44,341 nt of DNA from CADDYX01 sp045809925 (GTDB taxonomy: Bacteria > Verrucomicrobiota > Verrucomicrobiia > Chthoniobacterales > UBA10450), in contig JBJMWX010000011.1 of the NCBI GenBank assembly GCA_045809925.1, positions 1 to 44,341 on the forward strand, given 5' to 3'. Both the position numbers and the translations under genes were made by a program. Each line of letters starts with the position of its first letter. Position 1 is the stretch's first letter. The notes below the pieces were generated by a model. The model saw only the letters and a program-made list of their open reading frames with translations, ran no database searches and was not told where the DNA came from. Below are positions 7,602 to 14,723 of the stretch, piece after piece.

Positions 7602-8255
7602 ATGAGTCCTCGTTGGTTAGGCCGAATCAGCTTCGCCGATGCACTCGCAATTCAGGAAAAAATTGTCGCGCGCAAGGCGGCTGACCGCGGCGCGGCCGAC
7701 GAGTTGTTGCTCCTCGAGCACGAGCCGGTTTATACGATCGGCCGAACGCCTGACCGATCGAGCCTGCGCGGCTCGGCCCATCTGTCGCACCCTCTCTTCG
7801 AAATCAATCGCGGCGGCCAGGCGACTTATCACGGCCCCGGCCAGCTCGTTGGCTATCCCCTCATCGATTTGCGCCGCTACGTCCAGGACCTGCATCGTTA
7901 TCTGCGCTGGATTGAGGAGACGTTGATTGAGCTCCTCGCCATCTATGGAATTGCGGGGACGCGCCGCGAAACCCTCACTGGCGTATGGGTCGACGACCGC
8001 AAGATCGCGTCGATTGGGGTCGGGGTGCGACACTGGATTACGATGCACGGCTTTGCCCTCAGCGTATCCGGTGATCTTTCCCCGTTCGCCCAGATCACGC
8101 CCTGCGGAATATCGGATGTGAAGATGACGTCGATAGAGCGCGAAACGCGCAGACCGGCAACAGTCCCACAGGTCGCGTCCGACGCCGGGCCGCTGATCAT
8201 TGAGCGGCTTGCGCGATTGAGCATTTCGGCAAACGAGCACGCCGAAGTCCGATGA
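7602..8255 (+). CDS. lipB: lipoyl(octanoyl) transferase LipB
   Basis: A 217-residue LipB that transfers octanoate from acyl carrier protein to lipoyl domains of 2-oxoacid dehydrogenases and the glycine cleavage H protein. The signature RGGQATYHGPGQLVGYPLID is at residues 70-89. The catalytic lysine is Lys134 (DDRKIASIGV) and the acyl-thioester cysteine is Cys168 (ITPCGI), after the conserved HGFALSV. I choose the ATG at 7602 because MSPRWLGRISFADAL matches normal LipB N-termini. The frame is open upstream to an ATG at 7512, but those 30 residues come from the interspersed repeat. lipA is not in the window. Confidence 0.94.
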   Translation: MSPRWLGRISFADALAIQEKIVARKAADRGAADELLLLEHEPVYTIGRTPDRSSLRGSAHLSHPLFEINRGGQATYHGPGQLVGYPLIDLRRYVQDLHRYLRWIEETLIELLAIYGIAGTRRETLTGVWVDDRKIASIGVGVRHWITMHGFALSVSGDLSPFAQITPCGISDVKMTSIERETRRPATVPQVASDAGPLIIERLARLSISANEHAEVR

Positions 8256-8268
8256 CGATTCTTTGCGC

Positions 8269-9078
8269 ATGATTGCACTTGAAGACAACGCAGCTGACGT
8301 GATCGGCAAAGCCCAGCGCGGCCTTGGCGTTTCCGATTCTCAACTGGCGGAGCGTGCCGGCGTTGAAGCCGACGCGATCCGGCGGGCGCGAAATGGCGAC
8401 ATGGCGGAGCAAGTCGCGCAGAAAATTGCATCGGTGCTCGGGCTCGATGCCTCAGCGTTGCTGCGACTGGCACGCGGCGATTACGACCCGCAGGTGGACA
8501 AGATCGACGGGCTGGCGGTATTCAACACGGAATACGGCGACATGCGCGTGAACGCCTACCTCGCCTGGGATCCGCGCTCGCGCACCGCCGTCGCCTTCGA
8601 TAGCGGCGCCGATTGCGCCGGCATGTTAGAGAAAATTTCCAACGAGCAGCTCACCGTGGAGGTGATCCTCCTTACGCATTCACATCCCGATCACGTGGAA
8701 GATTTGCAGCGCTTGCAACAGGCGACCCGCGCGCCGGTCTACATTTCCGAGCGCGAATCGGCGTCTGGTGCGGAAGGGATTCAGGAGGGCCGCGAATTCA
8801 GGGTCGGTGCGTTGCACATCCGATCACTGCTCACGTGGGGACACTCACGAGGCGGTATGACTTATGTCGTCACCGGCCTGGCTAAGCCGGTCGCGGTCGT
8901 CGGAGACGCGTTGTTTGCGGGCTCAATGGGTGGCGGCAATGTGTCTTACAAAGACGCGCTCGACACGAACCGCGAGAAGATTTTGACCCTGCCTGATGAC
9001 ACGATCATCTGCCCGGGTCATGGTCCGCTTACCACTGTGGCAAACGAGAAGGCGAATAACCCGTTCTTCCCCTCATGA
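8269..9078 (+). CDS. HTH domain fused to metallo-beta-lactamase-fold hydrolase
   Basis: A 269-residue protein with two parts. Residues about 1-70 look like a Cro/XRE-type helix-turn-helix (VSDSQLAERAGVEADAIRRA, then AQKIASVLGLD). Residues 80-269 are a metallo-beta-lactamase-fold hydrolase with the metal motif HSHPDH (137-142), a later histidine in WGHSRGG, GDALFAGSMGG and CPGHGP. This hydrolase arrangement is of glyoxalase-II-like type. The substrate is unknown. The ATG at 8269 is preferred over a TTG at 8263. The stop overlaps the start of the next gene (ATGA), implying translational coupling with a dehydrogenase-like enzyme. A DNA-binding domain on a hydrolase could let it act as a metabolite-sensing regulator, but that is inference. 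Confidence 0.8.
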   Translation: MIALEDNAADVIGKAQRGLGVSDSQLAERAGVEADAIRRARNGDMAEQVAQKIASVLGLDASALLRLARGDYDPQVDKIDGLAVFNTEYGDMRVNAYLAWDPRSRTAVAFDSGADCAGMLEKISNEQLTVEVILLTHSHPDHVEDLQRLQQATRAPVYISERESASGAEGIQEGREFRVGALHIRSLLTWGHSRGGMTYVVTGLAKPVAVVGDALFAGSMGGGNVSYKDALDTNREKILTLPDDTIICPGHGPLTTVANEKANNPFFPS

Positions 9079-9971
9079 ACATCGGCTTCGTAGGTGTTGG
9101 CCGGATGGGCGCAAACATGGCCCGCCGATTGAAGGACTGCCGTTTCCACGTCACGGCTGTTTACGATCTCAATCGAAAAGCAGCTACCGACCTTGCGGGG
9201 GAACTCGGCTGCGCCGCGTGCCAGCATCTTTCGGACGTAACGGCGGAGTCGGACCTCATCATTACCGTGGTGAGCGACGATCACGCGATGCGCGAGATCT
9301 TCGCGCGCGAAGGCGACAACCTGCTAGTGAACGCGCATGGCAAATTATTCGTCAACTGCGCGACGATCACGCCACAGGTTCACGTCGAGGTGGAACAGCT
9401 CGCCCGGCGTGCCGGGGCGCGCACACTCGAAGCGTGCATGGCATCGAGTATCACCCAGGCGCGCGAGGGCTCGCTCTACCTCATGTGCGGCGGCAGTGAA
9501 GAGGCATTTGCTCAGGCCAGGCCGATCCTGGAGAAACTTGCCTCGAACATCCGCTACGTCGGCAAAGCGGGCGAAGCGGCGAAGGTCAAAGCTCTGGTCA
9601 ACATGGTCATGAACATCAACACCGCGGGGCTGGCCGAAGGTCTGGGCGTCGGTGACGCGCTCGGGCTCGATCTCAACATGTTGCGCGAGGTATTCGCGGA
9701 GACAGGGGCGGCCTCGCGCGTTTTGCAAACGGATGGTGAGGACATGCAGAATCGCGAACACAGCTGTTTTTTCTCTGCTGCGCACGCGGCGAAGGACAGC
9801 GGCATCGCGTTGAGTCTGGCCGAAGAGGCCAGCCTTGATCTGCCGCTCGCACGCGCAACGAAGAAGCAGTACGAGGCGATGATCGCCGAAGGCCTCGGCG
9901 AACTCGATAAATCAGGCGTCGCCGAGCTGACCTTCAAGAATCGGCACAAGCACCACGGCGATCATATTTGA
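9075..9971 (+). CDS. NAD(P)-dependent beta-hydroxyacid dehydrogenase (3-HIBADH family)
   Basis: A 298-residue member of the 3-hydroxyisobutyrate dehydrogenase / tartronate-semialdehyde reductase / glyoxylate reductase family. The N-terminal Rossmann motif is GFVGVGRMGANMARRL (GxGxxG). The family Lys motif region is GKAGEAAKVKALVNMVMN, with the presumed catalytic Lys in EAAKVKALVN. The all-alpha C-terminal domain includes KDSGIALSLAEEASLDLPLA. The substrate cannot be told. It overlaps the HTH-MBL gene by 4 bases, so both probably serve the same small-molecule pathway, possibly aldehyde or glyoxylate-type detoxification; this is inference. Confidence 0.88.
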   Translation: MNIGFVGVGRMGANMARRLKDCRFHVTAVYDLNRKAATDLAGELGCAACQHLSDVTAESDLIITVVSDDHAMREIFAREGDNLLVNAHGKLFVNCATITPQVHVEVEQLARRAGARTLEACMASSITQAREGSLYLMCGGSEEAFAQARPILEKLASNIRYVGKAGEAAKVKALVNMVMNINTAGLAEGLGVGDALGLDLNMLREVFAETGAASRVLQTDGEDMQNREHSCFFSAAHAAKDSGIALSLAEEASLDLPLARATKKQYEAMIAEGLGELDKSGVAELTFKNRHKHHGDHI

Positions 9972-9991
9972 TTTGCCGTGCGGTGAGAGTC

Positions 9992-10057
9992 TGTCATGTG
10001 GAGCGCAGTCGAGACATCTTCATGCTCGAAGATTCCGCGACTGAGCTCGGAATGACA
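9992..10057. repeat. interspersed inverted repeat, TGTCAT...ATGACA family, copy C
   Basis: The left arm is TGTCATGTGGAGCGCAGTCG and the right arm ends CTGAGCTCGGAATGACA, shorter in the loop than copies A and B. It sits between the dehydrogenase stop and the start of the HNH gene. The hairpin could end transcription of the upstream operon. Confidence 0.82.
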
Positions 10058-10065
10058 CAGCTGCA

Positions 10066-10356
10066 ATGGGAGGCACGTGCGCGATCTGCGGGCGCGAAGA
10101 AACGCTGACACGTCATCATCTCATTCCCCGTACCCGCCACCACAACAAGCGGAACAAACGCGAGTTCGATCGCGCGACAGTGAAACAAGTCGTCGGGATG
10201 TGCCGGCCGTGCCATTCGCAAATCCACGCCCTCTTCACCGAGAAGGAACTGGAGCGCGAATTCAACACAGTCGAGAGACTCCGCATGCACCCCGAGCTGA
10301 CGAAGTTCGCCCGGTGGATTGCGAAGAAACCGCGCGGATTCAAAGCCGCGATGTAA
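10066..10356 (+). CDS. small HNH-motif protein
   Basis: A 96-residue protein with a compact HNH/zinc-finger core. Cys5-x2-Cys8 and Cys46-x2-Cys49 would hold a structural zinc. LTRHHLIPRTRHH (14-26) carries the first conserved histidines, and CHSQIH (49-54) the last. These are features of HNH nucleases, but the protein is far smaller than restriction enzymes and stands alone. The ATG is 9 bases after repeat copy C. It might be a minimal nuclease or a DNA-binding protein. No partner such as a methylase is nearby. Confidence 0.8.
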   Translation: MGGTCAICGREETLTRHHLIPRTRHHNKRNKREFDRATVKQVVGMCRPCHSQIHALFTEKELEREFNTVERLRMHPELTKFARWIAKKPRGFKAAM

Positions 10357-10433
10357 CGTTCGAACTCGCGGCCGTAGGGATCCAGGTGGATCGCCGCGCT
10401 CGGTGACAGCGGCCCAGATTTTGCAGTCCGGCG

Positions 10434-10456
10434 GCGACATTTTGAGCGGAGTCATG
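10434..10456. repeat. partial copy of the TGTCAT...ATGACA repeat
   Basis: The stretch ACATTTTGAGCGGAGTCATG resembles one arm of the repeat at 9992-10057 (TGTCATGTGGAGCGCAGTC), but no partner arm is present. With copy C it brackets the HNH gene. It is short and diverged, so the relation is tentative. Confidence 0.4.
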
Positions 10457-10526
10457 TCACGGGATAGAGTGTGGCGTGGCGTATCACGCGACATCAACTG
10501 AGCCGCCGGTTCCACCGGCCAGGGCG

Positions 10527-12350
10527 ATGAAAACCGTCCGGCGTGTTTTCGCGTACCTGAATCGCTATCCGCTGCTCGCGATTGCCACCCTGGTCTGCGC
10601 GATCATCAGCACGCTTATGATCATCGTCTTCCCGGCGGTGACAAAGATGATCATCGACGACGTGGTGCGTCCAAACCGGCCCGAGCGCCTGCTGCCGCTT
10701 ATCCTCCTGGCCGCGCTCGCCTTCGTCCTCCAGCACGGCTTCGATTCGCTGCGCATTATTCTCAACAACACCTTTGAGCAGCGCGTGATTTTTGATCTGC
10801 GCAGCGACCTCTACTCGCACATTCAACTGCTGCCGCTCAAGTGGTTCGACAACCGTGCCACCGGCGACCTGATGACGCGTGTGCTCGAGGACGTGAACTC
10901 GGTCGAGCGCATGTTGATCGACGGTGGAGAGCAGGGGGCGGTCGCGCTGCTGCAAATCGTGGCCGTGCTCGCTGGAATGGTTTACGTGAGCGGTAAGCTG
11001 ACCCTGCTCGCCCTCGCGCCCCTGCCATTTCTCGCCGGCGGCGCTCTTTGCTACACCCTGAGTGCGCATCGGCGCTATCGCATCCGCGCGCGCGCATCGT
11101 CAGCGATGAACGCCCTGCTGCACGACAACCTCGCGGGCATTCGCCAGATCAAGAGTTTCGTGCGCGAGTCGGAGGAGCACGGTCGATTCAACCGCACGAG
11201 TGACGAGCTGCGCAAAGCCACGCTTTTGGTCATGAAGACGTGGGCGATTTATCACCCGGCCATGTACCTGATTGGCGCATTAGGTGTCTTGCTCGTCGTT
11301 TTTATCGGCGCGCGTGAGGTGCTGGCCGGAACAATGGCGCTGGGAAATCTCGCCGCCTTCATGATGTTAACGGCTTACCTCTACGAGCCGATCGGCCGCT
11401 TGCATCAGCTCAATCAGCTCGTCCAGGCAGGTCGCGCGGCCGGCGAGCGCGTATTCGAGATAATGGATGAGCCGGTTGAGCCCGGACTGCGTACGGCTGC
11501 AGCCGGGCGCGGCACGGCCGGCGACAGCGGCTCCAGGGCGCGATTCTTGGGCGACATCCGCTTCAACGACGTGAGCTTCAGCTACGGCTCGGGCTTGGCG
11601 GCGCTAAGCCACGTCACTTTTCATGCACGGCCGGGCGAGGCAGTCGCGCTCGTTGGCACCACCGGCGCCGGCAAGTCGACGCTCGTTAACCTGCTGGCCC
11701 GCTTCTATGAATTCACGCGGGGCGAGATCCTGGTCGACGGCAGATCCGTCCGCGATCTGCCAGTCACAGCCCTGCGTCAGAACATCGGCATGGTGACGCA
11801 GGAAAGCTTTCTCTTCAACGGCTCGATTCGCGAGAACCTACTGATGGGAAAACCAACTGCGAGCGACGCCGAGATATGGCGTGCCGTCGATGCCGCGAAT
11901 GCGAGGGCATTTGTCGAGCGCCTGCCGGAAAAGCTTGGTAGCGTGGTCGGCGAGCGCGGGGTGAAGCTCAGTGTCGGAGAGAAACAGCGCCTCTCGATCG
12001 CGCGCGCAATTTTGAAGGATCCGCCGATCCTCATTCTCGACGAAGCAACCGCGAGCGTTGACACGGCGACCGAGCGACTGATCCAGGAAGCGCTCGAGCA
12101 TCTGATGGCGCAGCGAACGTCCATCGTTATCGCGCATCGACTCTCGACCGTGATCTCCGCCGACCAGATCCTCGTGCTCGAGCGCGGCCACATCATCGAA
12201 CGCGGTAATCATGTCGAGCTAATGGCGCTCGGGGGAAAGTATGCGCGATTGTGCGAGCAGAGTTTGCTCGAGCCGGCACGCGCAGAGGTTCCGAGCGATT
12301 TTTCCGTGGCCGAAGCTGTCAGCGTTCCGGGCGCCGGTTTAGGCAGCTAA
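10527..12350 (+). CDS. MsbA-like ABC exporter (fused membrane and ATPase domains)
   Basis: A 607-residue half-transporter of the ABCB/MsbA type; as a homodimer it would flip lipid or export a hydrophobic substrate across the inner membrane. The membrane domain covers about residues 1-320 (for example LLAIATLVCAIISTLMIIVF). The nucleotide-binding domain has Walker A GTTGAGKST (about 376-384), Q-loop VTQESFLFNGSIRENLL, signature LSVGEKQR (Val replaces the second residue of LSGG), Walker B ILILDEAT, D-loop SVDT and H-loop IAHR. A Gly/Ala-rich linker between the domains (TAAAGRGTAGDSGSRARF) looks inserted. The ATG at 10527 is preferred; a GTG at 10476 would add 17 non-conserved residues. MsbA is possible, but the substrate cannot be proven. 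Confidence 0.9.
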   Translation: MKTVRRVFAYLNRYPLLAIATLVCAIISTLMIIVFPAVTKMIIDDVVRPNRPERLLPLILLAALAFVLQHGFDSLRIILNNTFEQRVIFDLRSDLYSHIQLLPLKWFDNRATGDLMTRVLEDVNSVERMLIDGGEQGAVALLQIVAVLAGMVYVSGKLTLLALAPLPFLAGGALCYTLSAHRRYRIRARASSAMNALLHDNLAGIRQIKSFVRESEEHGRFNRTSDELRKATLLVMKTWAIYHPAMYLIGALGVLLVVFIGAREVLAGTMALGNLAAFMMLTAYLYEPIGRLHQLNQLVQAGRAAGERVFEIMDEPVEPGLRTAAAGRGTAGDSGSRARFLGDIRFNDVSFSYGSGLAALSHVTFHARPGEAVALVGTTGAGKSTLVNLLARFYEFTRGEILVDGRSVRDLPVTALRQNIGMVTQESFLFNGSIRENLLMGKPTASDAEIWRAVDAANARAFVERLPEKLGSVVGERGVKLSVGEKQRLSIARAILKDPPILILDEATASVDTATERLIQEALEHLMAQRTSIVIAHRLSTVISADQILVLERGHIIERGNHVELMALGGKYARLCEQSLLEPARAEVPSDFSVAEAVSVPGAGLGS

Positions 12351-12378
12351 CGGCTCCGGCAGACGCCGCTGCCGTTAG
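12347..12378. terminator. palindrome spanning the stop codons of two convergent genes
   Basis: CTAACGGC (12347-12354) pairs exactly with GCCGTTAG (12371-12378). An inner CGGCAG/CTGCCG pairing is also possible. The left arm holds the TAA of the ABC exporter, and the right arm, on the other strand, the TAA of the LysM gene. It could be a bidirectional terminator, but no T-run follows. Confidence 0.5.
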
Positions 12379-12854
12379 GGCGCCGTGGGCGGCGCCGAGA
12401 CCGATGGTGATGGCGATGTGGATGGGCCCGGCGTCGGAATCATGATTGTTTGTCCGACCTGCAGCTTCCTGTCGTTCTCGATATGATTGAACTTCTGCAA
12501 CTCGTCCACGCTGACTTTGTGCATCTTCGCGATCGAAGTGAGCGTCTCCCCCTTGGCGATCGTGTGACTGTTGCCGCTCGGCGTCGAATTTGATTTTGCA
12601 GGATCCGGAGGCGCCGGAGCACTGGCGGGGGGAGTTGGTTCGCCAATCATGACGCCCGGGCGATTCGCATGATCGAGCTGCTGCTCCATTTTCAAAATTT
12701 GCTGGGAGAGGGCGTCGATCTTTGTGTTCACCTCGTCGAGTTTTTTGGTCAAGGCATCGAGCCGCTCGGCATCGGAGTGATCGCCGGGCGCCTGGGCATT
12801 TGCCGCGAAACTGAGAACTGCGGAGAACAAAGACGCGAGCATCCACCGCTTCAT
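12375..12854 (-). CDS. exported LysM-domain protein with coiled coil
   Basis: A 159-residue secreted protein. MKRWMLASLFSAVLSFAANA is a typical Sec signal peptide ending AQA. Next is a coiled coil with heptads (ERLDALTKKLDEVNTKIDAL and onward to MEQQLD), then a Pro/Ala/Ser linker. A single LysM peptidoglycan-binding domain follows (HTIAKGETLTSIAKMHKVSV, ending LQVGQTIMIP), and a Ser/Pro tail. It probably trimerises and binds the cell wall in the periplasm. The ATG at 12854 places the signal peptide correctly; a GTG at 12872 is the only upstream alternative. It is divergent from the UBact-proteasome genes, with 89 bases between the starts. Confidence 0.88.
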   Translation of the reverse strand: MKRWMLASLFSAVLSFAANAQAPGDHSDAERLDALTKKLDEVNTKIDALSQQILKMEQQLDHANRPGVMIGEPTPPASAPAPPDPAKSNSTPSGNSHTIAKGETLTSIAKMHKVSVDELQKFNHIENDRKLQVGQTIMIPTPGPSTSPSPSVSAPPTAP

Positions 12855-12910
12855 GCGGCGGAATTTTGGCACCGCCGCCTGCCAGTGGCAAGTATCACGC
12901 CGCGGCCGGC

Positions 12911-12943
12911 TTGCCTTTTAACCTGTTGATCTTAAATTTTAGA
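12911..12943 (+). promoter_or_regulatory. possible promoter for the UBact-proteasome operon
   Basis: TTGCCT (12911-12916) and TAAATT (12933-12938), spaced 16 bases, form a plausible sigma-70-type promoter in the only AT-rich stretch between the LysM gene and UBact. A start about 7 bases past the -10 falls on or beside the UBact ATG at 12944, and there is no Shine-Dalgarno sequence. The mRNA may therefore be leaderless. This is inferred from sequence only. Confidence 0.4.
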
Positions 12944-13114
12944 ATGCCTGAGCGCATCGAGAAGCCGGTCGCGCCGTGGGGACCGAAACAAGGGGACGGT
13001 GACGGACCGAAAGCTCCGGACGTGTCGCGACCGGACACGAAGGAGCTGCTCAAGAAAATGCGCAAGGTCGATCCGGACCAGTCGCGGCGCTACCGGCAAC
13101 GGACAGGCGAGTGA
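12944..13114 (+). CDS. ubact: UBact ubiquitin-like (Pup-like) protein modifier
   Basis: A 56-residue, highly polar protein, recognised as UBact, the Pup-like modifier of Verrucomicrobia, Nitrospirae, Armatimonadetes and related groups. Key segments are MPERIEKPVAPWGPKQGDGD at the start, a disordered Gly/Pro/Asp-rich middle, a short helix DTKELLKKMRKVDPDQ and the tail SRRYRQRTGE. It ends in Gly-Glu, like processed Pup, so no deamidation step should be needed before ligation through the terminal Glu side chain to target lysines. Seven lysines (7, 15, 23, 33, 37, 38, 41) could accept chains. The stop overlaps the prcB ATG (TGATG), which is strong contextual support. The predicted role is tagging proteins for the adjacent proteasome; the ligase is not in this window. 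Confidence 0.9.
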   Translation: MPERIEKPVAPWGPKQGDGDGPKAPDVSRPDTKELLKKMRKVDPDQSRRYRQRTGE

Positions 13115-13935
13115 TGGACCTGCCCGGCGTTGCCGTGCCGCATGAATTTGCCGCCACGAGCGACGATTTCCCGGCCCTCCTCCGGCGGCGCGGCTTACTC
13201 GCGCCGGCTTTGCTCAGCTCCCCTGTTACAGGTTCGAATCCATTGGTCGCGCAAACGCAGGCGACCACGATCCTGGCATTTAAATTTTCCGGTGGAGTGC
13301 TCGTCGCCGGTGATCGCCGCGCGACCGCTGGAAATACGGTTGTTTATGATCGCGCCGACAAGGTCCTGGAAATTGATCGTCATTCCATCATGGCGATTGC
13401 CGGCGTGCCGGCGACCGCATGGGAGATGGCGCGCGTGCTCGAACATTCGCTGCAATATTTCCGTCGCACCCAGCTCCAGGAGATGAGCGTCGACGGCAAG
13501 GTGCGGGCGCTCTCCAAACTGCTGCGCGACAATTTTGGTTTCGTCATGCAAGGCGTCGGCGTCGTAGTGCCGATCTTCGCGACCTACGACTTCGGCAGCG
13601 CGGAAGGGGCGCGGCTTTACTTTTACGACGCGATGGGCGCGCAATTCGAAGTAACCGACTACGCGGCCACCGGCTCCGGGTCACCAGCGGTCCGTGGCAT
13701 ATTGTATTACGAGAACAACTGGGGGCGGAAGCAGCTGGCAAAACTGCGCGAGGAGGAAGCGATTACGGTCGCCTTGCGCGCGCTCGATACCGCAGCGGAA
13801 GCAGATACGGCGACTGGCGGCGTCGATCGCAATGCCAAAATTTTCCCGGTCATGAAAATCGTGTCGCGCGACGGGATCACGACCCTGGCCGAGGATAAAA
13901 TTGCGTCAGTTTTCAAGCGCAGCGTGGCGAAATGA
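13114..13935 (+). CDS. prcB: 20S proteasome beta subunit (PrcB-like, catalytic)
   Basis: A 273-residue N-terminal-nucleophile hydrolase, the catalytic beta subunit of a bacterial 20S proteasome. A 50-residue propeptide would be removed before Thr51 (QTQA/TTILAF). Counting that Thr as 1, Asp17 (AGDRR) and Lys33 (ADKVLE) fall at exactly the canonical active-site positions. SGSPAVRGILYYENNW carries the conserved Gly/Ser region. ATG at 13114 overlaps the UBact stop by one base; a GTG at 13111 adds one residue only. The gene overlaps prcA by 4 bases, so alpha and beta are translationally coupled. HslV is excluded by the long propeptide, the paired alpha gene and the absence of hslU. Confidence 0.95.
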   Translation: MDLPGVAVPHEFAATSDDFPALLRRRGLLAPALLSSPVTGSNPLVAQTQATTILAFKFSGGVLVAGDRRATAGNTVVYDRADKVLEIDRHSIMAIAGVPATAWEMARVLEHSLQYFRRTQLQEMSVDGKVRALSKLLRDNFGFVMQGVGVVVPIFATYDFGSAEGARLYFYDAMGAQFEVTDYAATGSGSPAVRGILYYENNWGRKQLAKLREEEAITVALRALDTAAEADTATGGVDRNAKIFPVMKIVSRDGITTLAEDKIASVFKRSVAK

Positions 13936-14708
13936 TTGAAGAGCCCTACCGCTGGGTCGAGGCGATCGCGAACCGGCGTGAGTACATCGAGACGCAGCTC
14001 GCGACCGGCACTCCCATCGTGGCGCTCGGATGTCGAGAGGGCATCGTTTTTGTAGCGCTCGGAAGCGGACGTCAGAAAATCTTCGAGATCTACGACCGCA
14101 TCGCAATGGGCGCGATTGGTCATCCCGGCGACATCGAACGCCTGCGGATGGCAGCAATCGAGCTGGCGAGCACGGAGGGCTTCACCCGTTCGGCTGCCGA
14201 TGTTTCTCTGCGGCGGCTGGCCTATTACTCACTGAGCCCGGTGATGAAGAACGCTTTTGAACAAGTCTACGGCGCGCCCTATCTCGCGCGGCTACTCTTT
14301 GCCGAGATTGGCCCGAAGGAAGAGGACGACCTGTTTCTACGGGTGGAATACGACGGCTCAATTGCGACGAATGCGGCAATGCCAGGCAGCGCGCGGGAAT
14401 CTTTTGCTGTCATCAGCGGCACACGCGATTCGACGGCCGCGCTCGAATCGCAGCTGAGGAGTGAATATTCGAGCGGGGCAAAGCTGTCGCGCGCTTTGGC
14501 CACAGCCATTGACGCGCTTGTCGCCGCGCAAGTGCGCGGGCCGGTTAGCGACGGTGGCGACGAGCCCGCCCACAGGATTGCTGCGGTCCGCGACGAACAC
14601 TTGCGAGCCGGCGCCATTGAAGCAGGACTTCTCGAACGGAGTAGCGGCCATGCCATTCGCTACCGGACGCTTTCGCAGGGCGAAATTCAGTCGGCCCTCG
14701 CCCGGTAA
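13932..14708 (+). CDS. prcA: 20S proteasome alpha subunit (PrcA-like)
   Basis: A 258-residue alpha-type proteasome subunit, which forms the outer gated rings and docks a ring ATPase. It lacks an N-terminal nucleophile Thr. The alpha-type elements correspond to actinobacterial PrcA: NRREYIETQLATGTPIVALG, GSGRQKIFEIYDRIAMGAIG, then DIERLRMAAIELASTEGF and the segment before LARLLFAEIG. The C-terminal 60 residues (from about AVRDEHLRAGAIEAGLL) extend past the core fold and are probably specific to this lineage. It starts in the 4-base ATGA overlap with prcB. The amidase gene follows after 15 bases on the same strand. Confidence is high from homology and pairing with prcB. Confidence 0.93.
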   Translation: MIEEPYRWVEAIANRREYIETQLATGTPIVALGCREGIVFVALGSGRQKIFEIYDRIAMGAIGHPGDIERLRMAAIELASTEGFTRSAADVSLRRLAYYSLSPVMKNAFEQVYGAPYLARLLFAEIGPKEEDDLFLRVEYDGSIATNAAMPGSARESFAVISGTRDSTAALESQLRSEYSSGAKLSRALATAIDALVAAQVRGPVSDGGDEPAHRIAAVRDEHLRAGAIEAGLLERSSGHAIRYRTLSQGEIQSALAR

Positions 14709-14723
14709 TCTGCCGCCCGGTTT

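Noticed and set aside
13114..13935. HslV peptidase instead of proteasome beta
   Set aside because: HslV is about 175 residues with a very short propeptide and pairs with HslU; here the propeptide is 50 residues and an alpha-type subunit follows.
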